Source: DASQDN01 sp035630195 (GTDB lineage Bacteria > Acidobacteriota > Terriglobia > Bryobacterales > Bryobacteraceae). Taken from it: a DNA stretch of 11,232 nucleotides. Below the pieces are notes generated by a model, which ran no database searches, had not been told where the DNA came from, and saw only the letters and a program-made list of their open reading frames with translations. Shown here piece by piece: positions 6,847-11,232 of the stretch (positions are counted from its first letter, which is position 1; each line of letters opens with the position of its first letter). Location: contig DASQLD010000403.1 in assembly GCA_035630195.1 (NCBI GenBank), positions 1-11,232 of the forward strand, written 5' to 3'. The position numbers and the translations under genes were made by a program.

Positions 6847-7226
6847 TACGCGGTGAACGATGTCCCGCAGCCACAGCTTTTCTTGGCGTGAGGATTTTCA
6901 AACGCGAAACCCGATTGCAGCAGTGAATCCTTCCAATCGAGTGTCATCCCGTCAAGAAACACCATGCTCTTCGGGTCGATATAGACCTGCACGTCGTCTT
7001 CAAACGTGAAGACGTTATCCGTGGCCCGGGGCTTTGGATCGTATTTGAACTGATAGCTCAACCCCGAGCAGCCCCCGCCAAGTACACCAAGACGTAATCC
7101 GCCGCCAGTCACGCCTTGCTTGGTGAAAGCGTCACGAATCTTCTGAACCGCCTTTGGAGTTACGGTAATCATCTTCGAAACAGTGGGAGCGCTGACCGCT
7201 CCCTCGGTTTGTTGGATGCCGTTCAA
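6846..7226 (-). CDS. iscA: A-type Fe-S carrier IscA
   Basis: IscA accepts or carries iron or Fe-S clusters for delivery to apo-proteins. The core shows the A-type signature: a GCSG motif (in LGGGCSGLSYQF), FLDGMTLDW in the middle and the C-terminal CGCG in KKSCGCGTSF, giving the three conserved cysteines. From the TTG at 7224-7226 the protein has 126 residues, about 18 more than usual, and this start overlaps the iscU TGA as TTGA. An internal ATG at 7170-7172 begins MITVTPKAV, aligns with the Escherichia coli IscA start, and gives 108 residues. Neither has a strong ribosome-binding site. I keep the TTG because of the coupling overlap seen elsewhere in the operon. The family call is firm; the start is not. 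Confidence 0.93.
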   Translation of the reverse strand: MNGIQQTEGAVSAPTVSKMITVTPKAVQKIRDAFTKQGVTGGGLRLGVLGGGCSGLSYQFKYDPKPRATDNVFTFEDDVQVYIDPKSMVFLDGMTLDWKDSLLQSGFAFENPHAKKSCGCGTSFTA

Positions 7227-7636
7227 GCGCGGACAGTCTCCGGTTTCGCAGAACCCTGCTTTTTCGTCTTGTAGTCGGTGATAGCGGCTTTGATAGCGTC
7301 TTCCGCCAGTACCGAGCAGTGAATTTTTACCGGTGGCAAGCTGAGTTCGTTGACAATAGCGGTGTTTTTGATTTCAAGCGCTTCGTCAACTGTTTTCCCT
7401 TTCAGCATCTCAGTCGCTAGCGAAGAACTCGCGATCGCGCTGCCGCAGCCGAAAGTCTTGAACTTCGCATCTTCGATGATGCCGGTGATCGGATTGACCT
7501 TCACCTGCAGCTTCATTACGTCGCCGCATTCGGGCGCGCCGACCATGCCCGTACCGACATCGGGGTTCGCTTTATCCATCGACCCGACGTTCCGGGGATT
7601 GTTGTAATGATCAAGAACTTTATCTGAATACGCCAT
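7223..7636 (-). CDS. iscU: Fe-S cluster scaffold protein IscU
   Basis: IscU is the scaffold on which [2Fe-2S] and [4Fe-4S] clusters are built from IscS sulfur. The 137 residues are very close to the family: MAYSDKVLDHYNNPRNVGS, C37 and D39 in APECGD, C64 in FGCGSAIASSS, and C107 in KIHCSVLAEDA. LPPVK (residues 100-104) is the HscA recognition motif. A longer in-frame reading up to 7738 would overlap the end of iscS and begin with non-family sequence. The ATG at 7634-7636 is preferred because it starts exactly where IscU does and has AAGGA (7644-7648) seven bases upstream. The C-terminal tail (KTKKQGSAKPETVRA) is about nine residues longer than in Escherichia coli. iscS ends 28 bases upstream and iscA overlaps by 4 bases. 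Confidence 0.97.
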   Translation of the reverse strand: MAYSDKVLDHYNNPRNVGSMDKANPDVGTGMVGAPECGDVMKLQVKVNPITGIIEDAKFKTFGCGSAIASSSLATEMLKGKTVDEALEIKNTAIVNELSLPPVKIHCSVLAEDAIKAAITDYKTKKQGSAKPETVRA

Positions 7637-7643
7637 GATGATT

Positions 7644-7654
7644 TCCTTTCCTCC
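7644..7654 (-). promoter_or_regulatory. Ribosome binding site of iscU (fixes the start)
   Basis: The minus strand reads GGAGGAAAGGAAATCATC before ATG. AAGGA (7644-7648) stands 7 bases from the start, and a second purine-rich GGAGG (7650-7654) is 13 bases away. It lies in the 28-base iscS-iscU gap and supports the internal ATG at 7636 over the longer open frame. Confidence 0.75.
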
Positions 7655-7664
7655 GGGTGCAACC

Positions 7665-8879
7665 TTAGTGGGCAGTCCATTGGACTTTGGTAAGATCGAT
7701 GCCTTCTTTCGCCATCTCGTAGAGTGGCGAAAGTTCACGAAGCTTTTTGACTACTTCAATAACGCGAGCCGCCGTGTAATCGACCTCTTCCTGCGTGTTG
7801 AAGCGACCGATACCGAAACGAATTGAAGAATGCGCGAGATCGTCCCCTAAGCCCAGAGCTTTAAGCACGTAGCTAGGTTCGAGGGTGGCCGAAGTGCAGG
7901 CCGAGCCACTCGAAACAGCAATATCATTGATACCCATCAGCATCGATTCCCCTTCGACATAAGCAAAACTGATGTTGAGGTTGTGGGGCAGCCGGTGCTC
8001 CCAGGAACCGTTGATGAATACCTCATCGAGCTCGGACATAATCTTGTCCTTCAAACGATCGCGCAAGGCCTGTAGACGCGCAGATTCCTCCGCCATCTCC
8101 TTCTGGGCGATTTCGCAAGCCGCTCCAAGGCCGGCAATCGACGGCACGTTCAAGGTTCCGGATCGCATGCCGCGCTCATGACCGCCACCATCCATTTGAG
8201 CAGTGAGCTGCACACGAGGGCTTTTGCGCCGGACATATAGAGCGCCGACGCCTTTCGGGCCGTACAGCTTGTGTGCCGAGATCGAGGCAAGATCGATGTT
8301 GTCCTTGATCACGTCCACCGGGATCTTACCGGCCGCCTGAACCATATCAGTGTGGAACAGGATACCCCGCTCCTTGCACATCTTCCCGATCTCGCGAATC
8401 GGTTGAACGACACCGATTTCATTGTTCGCATACATGATGCTGACAAGAATCGTTTTGTCGGTGAACGCCTCTTTCAACATGTCGAGGTCGATCAACCCGT
8501 CTTGTTTGAGAGGCAGGTATGTTACGCGGCAGCCTTCCTTTTCAAGATGCTTACAGGTATCGAGAATCGCTTTGTGCTCGCTGGCCGCCGTGATAATGTG
8601 GTTGCCTTTTTCGGCATACATTTGGGCGACACCCTTCAGAGCCAGATTGTTCGATTCGGTCGCGCCGCTGGTGAAGACGATCTCCTTTGCGGTGGCGCCG
8701 ATAAGGCTCGCAACCTGCTTCCTCGCCTTCTCCACCGCTTCCTCCGCTTCCCAACCGAAACTATGGTTCCGGCTCGCCGCGTTACCGAAAAGCTCCTTGA
8801 AGTAAGGCAACATCGCATCGAGCACCCGGGGGTCGACGGGAGTCGTCGCGTGATTGTCGAGATAAATAGGCAGCTTCAT
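7665..8879 (-). CDS. iscS: Cysteine desulfurase IscS
   Basis: IscS is the PLP enzyme that converts cysteine to alanine and passes the persulfide sulfur to IscU and other acceptors. The 404 residues match Escherichia coli IscS end to end: MKLPIYLDNHATTPVDPRV at the start and LYEMAKEGIDL at the end. Visible functional residues are H102 in ASEHKAI, D178 in HTDMVQAAG, PLP lysine K204 in SAHKLYGPKG, and persulfide cysteine C328 in SSGSACTS on the mobile loop. The group is the ISC/NIF type, not SufS. The ATG (8877-8879) is 6 bases after the regulator stop. No Shine-Dalgarno is seen there, only an A-rich run, so expression may depend on coupling to the regulator gene. The tight context with iscU fixes the function. 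Confidence 0.97.
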   Translation of the reverse strand: MKLPIYLDNHATTPVDPRVLDAMLPYFKELFGNAASRNHSFGWEAEEAVEKARKQVASLIGATAKEIVFTSGATESNNLALKGVAQMYAEKGNHIITAASEHKAILDTCKHLEKEGCRVTYLPLKQDGLIDLDMLKEAFTDKTILVSIMYANNEIGVVQPIREIGKMCKERGILFHTDMVQAAGKIPVDVIKDNIDLASISAHKLYGPKGVGALYVRRKSPRVQLTAQMDGGGHERGMRSGTLNVPSIAGLGAACEIAQKEMAEESARLQALRDRLKDKIMSELDEVFINGSWEHRLPHNLNISFAYVEGESMLMGINDIAVSSGSACTSATLEPSYVLKALGLGDDLAHSSIRFGIGRFNTQEEVDYTAARVIEVVKKLRELSPLYEMAKEGIDLTKVQWTAH

Positions 8880-8885
8880 ATTTTT

Positions 8886-9350
8886 TTAATTTGCAGTAAT
8901 ATGCACTACAGCCGATGATGTCCCGCACGCGGGGACGGAATCTTCTGCAGACTCCTCACACATGTCCGCGATACTCAAGCTCCCCAGAAGGTGCTCGATG
9001 CCATCGTGAATCTTTCGAAGCGGCTCTCGGACATTACATCGGTCCGATACGCCACACTCCCGATGCGTTCCGGTTGCGCACGATGTCAGGAAAACCGGCC
9101 CATCAATCGTACGAATCACCTCGAGCGCTGAAATTTCGCTGGCGCGCTTTCGAAGCCTATAGCCACCGTTTGCGCCGTTTTCCGACTGGAGGAAACCCGT
9201 CCGCGCCAGCCTCTGCAAGACTTTCGCGAGAAGAGGCAACGGAATACCGTACGATTCGGCAATCTCTCGGGCGCTGGCCGAAGAACGCTTCATCGCGATA
9301 TGCTTCAGCGAAATCAATCCGTAGTCGGCTTTTCGGGACAGCTTTAACAT
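8886..9350 (-). CDS. Rrf2-family Fe-S regulator (IscR/SUF-regulator type)
   Basis: This 154-residue transcription factor heads the isc operon and probably senses Fe-S status. The winged helix-turn-helix spans residues ~1-70, with AREIAESYGIPLPLLAKVLQ as the HTH and NGANGGYRL as the wing. Three cysteines, C91, C99 and C105, form the likely cluster site (C-x7-C-x5-C). IscR has C-x5-C-x5-C-x2-H; here the position of the fourth ligand His is Arg, and H96 or H115 could substitute. The start MLKLSRKADYGL and SEISALEVIRTIDGP look more like the SUF-linked Rrf2 subgroup than E. coli IscR, so I leave the symbol blank. A longer frame to 9428 would run through the promoter and operators, so ATG 9348-9350 is chosen. 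Confidence 0.88.
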   Translation of the reverse strand: MLKLSRKADYGLISLKHIAMKRSSASAREIAESYGIPLPLLAKVLQRLARTGFLQSENGANGGYRLRKRASEISALEVIRTIDGPVFLTSCATGTHRECGVSDRCNVREPLRKIHDGIEHLLGSLSIADMCEESAEDSVPACGTSSAVVHITAN

Positions 9351-9364
9351 TCGTACTCGGTCCC

Positions 9365-9384
9365 ATCTGGTACTCGGACCAGAT
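9365..9384. promoter_or_regulatory. Second inverted repeat, in the regulator leader
   Basis: ATCTGGT (9365-9371) and ACCAGAT (9378-9384) form a perfect 7-bp inverted repeat with a 6-base spacer. It lies between the predicted transcription start and the regulator ATG, so it could be a second operator or an mRNA hairpin just upstream of a weak GGGA ribosome-binding site (9361-9364). Next to it, GTACTCGGTCC (9353-9363) and GTACTCGGACC (9370-9380) form a near-perfect direct repeat. Confidence 0.5.
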
Positions 9385-9413
9385 CGGTCGTAAATAAGAT
9401 GATATACGACCGA
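9384..9413. promoter_or_regulatory. Probable operator: perfect 9-bp inverted repeat over the isc promoter
   Basis: TCGGTCGTA (9384-9392) and TACGACCGA (9405-9413) are exact reverse complements separated by a 12-base AT-rich spacer. The spacer holds the predicted -10 box of the isc operon promoter, so a bound dimer would block RNA polymerase. The obvious candidate ligand is the Rrf2 regulator encoded 34 bases downstream, giving autorepression. The motif differs from the published Escherichia coli IscR type 1 and type 2 sites. The repeat is seen directly; the binding partner is inference. Confidence 0.65.
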
Positions 9414-9428
9414 ATCCATCCGCGTCAA
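9399..9428 (-). promoter_or_regulatory. Predicted sigma70-type promoter of the isc operon
   Basis: On the minus strand TTGACG (9423-9428) is a 5/6 match to the -35 consensus. The -10 is either TATATC (9401-9406, 16-base spacing) or TATCAT (9399-9404, 18-base spacing). The start site would fall near 9392, giving a leader of about 40 bases before the regulator ATG. The inverted repeat at 9384-9413 covers the -10. Placement upstream of the first gene of a tight operon strengthens the call. Confidence 0.6.
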
Positions 9429-10007
9429 CTCGTTTTAATATTTTCAGCAACTTACATCCGAGGCAACGAAGAAACAACCGCACAATCCCGTCCTCTGCCG
9501 GATGAAAGGTATTGCATCTTGACCTTAAGCCAACTACTCTATTAGTACGACCCAGAGGATCTTGGGGCCGTATTGTATCCCTGTTTCTATGGCGACCATG
9601 CACAGTAGCCGGCAGATCTCAGTAGCATCCTTGCTGCTGTTCCTGCTCGGCGCATTCGCGATAGATCCCCCCGAACATAGGTGTCGAACCCAGTCCACGC
9701 GGAACCGCCAGGCGCGAACTGTCCGAATGGACGATCACGATGGCGACCACAATCGCTGGCCTGCCCATGGATTCGACCTCTCCGGCCGCGACGCTAAGGT
9801 GGACCTTCATGTCGCCGAGCCAGCGCCAGTAGCGATTGACCACAGACCAGAGTTTCAGTCTGAAAGTCTAATCGTCATCTCAGAAGTATCGAGACCCCAC
9901 GCGACGCGAATCCATCGCGTACGCGATCGAGCTCCCCCTTTCCGCCCCACGATTTAGTTTCCTATCAAACTGCCTAACGGCTGTAATTCAAACAGTATTC
10001 GTGTATC
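9429..10007. other. Long divergent intergenic region without a convincing gene
   Basis: About 580 bases lie between the isc promoter and the carbonic anhydrase ribosome-binding site. Open frames exist on both strands (plus 9562-9957, minus 9619-9843), but neither resembles a family I recognise or has a ribosome-binding site, and their compositions are odd (His/Arg/Pro-rich; short). A plus-strand TTGACC (9519-9524) is followed 15 to 17 bases later by TATTAG/TTAGTA, a possible promoter of unknown target. A perfect 14-bp palindrome sits at 9914-9927. The stretch could be a decayed gene, an unrecognised small RNA or plain regulatory DNA. Confidence 0.5.
9914..9927. repeat. Perfect 14-bp palindrome upstream of the carbonic anhydrase gene
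   Basis: ATCGCGT (9914-9920) is followed immediately by its reverse complement ACGCGAT (9921-9927), about 95 bases before the carbonic anhydrase start. It has the form of a dimeric regulator site. No regulator for it is encoded nearby except the Rrf2 protein, whose presumed operator looks different. Confidence 0.4.
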
Positions 10008-10013
10008 AGGAGG
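10008..10013 (+). promoter_or_regulatory. Strong ribosome binding site of the carbonic anhydrase gene
   Basis: AGGAGG stands 7 bases before ATG at 10021. It is the best Shine-Dalgarno in the window and fixes the start. A TGTAAT at 9982-9987 could be the -10 of a promoter, but I see no good -35. Confidence 0.85.
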
Positions 10014-10020
10014 AATTCGT

Positions 10021-10686
10021 ATGGAACGTCTTTTAGAGGGCGTAGCCCGTTTTAAGCGCGATGTATTTCCCACAAGAAAGCATCTTTTCAAAACCTTAGC
10101 GGACAGTCAGAACCCAGAAGCTTTATTCATTACCTGCGCCGATTCGCGCATTGTGCCAGAGCTTATTACGCAAACCCAGCCTGGCGATCTTTTTATTTGC
10201 CGGAATGCGGGCAACATCGTACCGCCGTACGGTGACGTACAGGGCGGCGTCTCGGCCACCATTGAATATGCCGTATGTGTCTTGAACGTGAAACACGTAA
10301 TCGTTTGCGGACACAGCGATTGCGGCGCCATGAAGGCTTTGGTGAAACCGGAAAAATTGGAGGGTCTGCCGAACGTCAAGCGTTGGTTGTCGCATGGGGA
10401 ACTCGCTCACCGGGTAGTGACCGAGAACTATAAGGACTTATCCGAAGAAGGCATGCTTCAAGCCTTGACGCAAGAGAATGTGATCGCCCAACTCGACCAC
10501 CTTCGGACTTTCCCCTACATCGCATCACGGTTGGCCAGCAATCGGGTACAACTTCACGGCTGGGTGTACAGCATCGCCCACGGCGACGTAATTTGCTGGG
10601 ATCCGAATCGGGGTCGATTCATTCCGATAGAGGAATACAACACCAGCATCACGGCGCCACGCCGTCGAACGATGGCAGCGGACTAA
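10021..10686 (+). CDS. Beta-carbonic anhydrase (CynT-like)
   Basis: This zinc enzyme interconverts CO2 and bicarbonate in the cytoplasm. The 221 residues carry the beta-class signature: zinc ligands C39, H98 and C101 with the D41-R43 dyad (CADSR at 39-43; GHSDCGAM at 97-104). RNAGNIVPPYGDVQGGVSATIEYAV (positions ~61-85) is intact. The sequence resembles Escherichia coli CynT from FKRDVFPTRKHLFK near the start to ENVIAQLDHL and LHGWVYSI near the end, and its length is similar (219). No cyanate lyase (cynS) is visible, so a cyanate role is not supported here; bicarbonate supply or use with the SulP gene 11 bases downstream is more likely. The ATG has a near-consensus ribosome-binding site. Confidence 0.95.
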   Translation: MERLLEGVARFKRDVFPTRKHLFKTLADSQNPEALFITCADSRIVPELITQTQPGDLFICRNAGNIVPPYGDVQGGVSATIEYAVCVLNVKHVIVCGHSDCGAMKALVKPEKLEGLPNVKRWLSHGELAHRVVTENYKDLSEEGMLQALTQENVIAQLDHLRTFPYIASRLASNRVQLHGWVYSIAHGDVICWDPNRGRFIPIEEYNTSITAPRRRTMAAD

Positions 10687-10697
10687 GAGGTACACCG

Positions 10698-11232
10698 ATG
10701 GGCAAATACACAAACGACATTCTCTCCTCAGTGGTGGTCTTCCTGGTAGCGCTGCCGCTTTGTATGGGTATCTCGATCGCCTCGGGCGTACCCCCGGCAA
10801 TGGGTTTGATTACCGGAATTATTGGCGGAATTGTCGTAGGTTCGCTCGCCGGTCAGCCGCTGCAGGTCAGCGGCCCGGCGGCGGGACTCGCCGTGCTGGT
10901 TTGGGAAATGGTCCGAGATTACGGTATCGAGGCTCTCGGTCCAATCCTGATGCTTTCCGGCCTTCTGCAATTGACCGCCGGTCAGTTTAAAGTGGGTCAA
11001 TGGTTCCGCGCTATGTCGCCGGCAGTCATTCACGGAATGTTGGCCGGCATCGGGGTGCTCATCTTAGCCAGCCAGTTCCACGTGATGCTGGACGACAAGC
11101 CAAAACAATCTGGAATCGCGAACCTGCTCTCGATTCCGGCAGCGATCTATGCCGGAATATTTCCGCTGGACGGTAGCAGACATGAACTGGCGGCGCTGAT
11201 CGGAATTCTCACCATCACGAGCCTCATTCTCT
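10698..11232 (+). CDS. SulP-family inorganic anion transporter, N-terminal part (3' end outside window)
   Basis: The ATG at 10698-10700 opens a frame that stays open to the last base, giving 178 complete codons, so the gene is cut by the window edge. The protein begins MGKYTNDILSSVVVFLVALP, with hydrophobic segments near residues 9-27, 32-53, 62-72, 79-92 and 106-124. It shows the SulP core SGVPPAMGLITGIIGG and LQVSGPAAGLAV, the early membrane helices of the transport domain. Members of this subgroup often accompany or are fused to carbonic anhydrase and are proposed to move bicarbonate or sulfate; the cargo cannot be read here. It begins 11 bases after the carbonic anhydrase stop, with GAGG (10687-10690) seven bases upstream, so the two form an operon. 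Whether the C-terminal STAS domain is present is outside the window. Confidence 0.9.
   Translation, partial: MGKYTNDILSSVVVFLVALPLCMGISIASGVPPAMGLITGIIGGIVVGSLAGQPLQVSGPAAGLAVLVWEMVRDYGIEALGPILMLSGLLQLTAGQFKVGQWFRAMSPAVIHGMLAGIGVLILASQFHVMLDDKPKQSGIANLLSIPAAIYAGIFPLDGSRHELAALIGILTITSLIL

Noticed and set aside
7637..7738. N-terminal extension of iscU into iscS
   Set aside because: The extension does not resemble IscU and overlaps the iscS C-terminus; the internal ATG has a good ribosome-binding site and matches the family start.
8271..8918. Long plus-strand open frame (215 codons) opposite iscS
   Set aside because: It lies entirely over the strongly conserved IscS and has no family resemblance or ribosome-binding site; it is a shadow frame from the codon usage of iscS.
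9351..9428. N-terminal extension of the Rrf2 regulator
   Set aside because: It would place coding sequence over the predicted promoter and both inverted repeats, and the family begins at MLKLS.
9670..9720. T-loop-like GGGTTCGACACC on the minus strand, suggesting a tRNA
   Set aside because: The flanking T-stem has a mismatch, and no acceptor stem, D-arm or anticodon arm could be assembled around it.
9619..9843. Minus-strand 74-codon frame with a hydrophobic core
   Set aside because: Short, unrecognised, no ribosome-binding site; could be a gene remnant but I cannot support it as a gene.
9562..9957. Plus-strand open frame with a signal-peptide-like stretch (SVASLLLFLLGAFA)
   Set aside because: No ribosome-binding site, His/Arg/Pro-rich remainder and no known family; the hydrophobic stretch alone is not enough. 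Kept only as a possibility within the intergenic entry.

Overview
The window looks like ordinary chromosomal housekeeping DNA from a Gram-negative (diderm, LPS-making) bacterium of moderate GC content. An outer-membrane LptD fragment shows the LPS-type envelope. The mix of a complete ISC iron-sulfur operon, a SUF-type Rrf2 regulator and a rpmI-rplT-zapB-zapA order makes me think of Acidobacteriota (Solibacter/Bryobacter-like). That placement is inference from gene content and protein flavour, not proof. I see no mobile elements, CRISPR arrays, rRNA genes or credible tRNA genes.

Layout. Positions 1-1299 (+) hold the C-terminal part of LptD, cut by the window edge, followed by a small unknown gene (1324-1668, +). 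That gene meets zapA tail to tail with only 5 bases between the stop codons. From 9350 down to 1674 every gene is on the minus strand. First comes the Fe-S operon: Rrf2 regulator, iscS, iscU, iscA, hscB, hscA, iscX and a secreted-type phosphodiesterase. Then come rpmI, rplT, a ZapB-like coiled-coil gene and zapA. Most junctions in the Fe-S operon are 4-nt or 1-nt stop/start overlaps, so translational coupling is likely. Ferredoxin (fdx), which sits between hscA and iscX in the Escherichia coli operon, is absent. IF3 (infC) is absent upstream of rpmI, and pheST are absent after rplT.

About 590 bases (roughly 9429-10020) carry no convincing gene and separate the isc operon from a divergent pair on the plus strand: a CynT-like beta-carbonic anhydrase and a SulP anion transporter truncated by the window end. 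That pair probably couples bicarbonate transport to CO2/bicarbonate interconversion.

How it works together. IscS supplies persulfide sulfur, IscU is the scaffold, and HscA/HscB release the cluster from IscU through the LPPVK motif. IscA is an A-type carrier and IscX a regulator or iron-binding partner of IscS. The Rrf2 protein, with three clustered cysteines, probably senses Fe-S status and represses its own operon. The best support is a perfect 9-bp inverted repeat (12-bp spacer) sitting on the predicted -10 box, with a second perfect 7-bp inverted repeat in the leader.

I did not find a clearly new multi-gene system. The strongest leads are the regulator/operator architecture, the phosphodiesterase translationally coupled to the Fe-S operon, and the unexplained divergent intergenic region.
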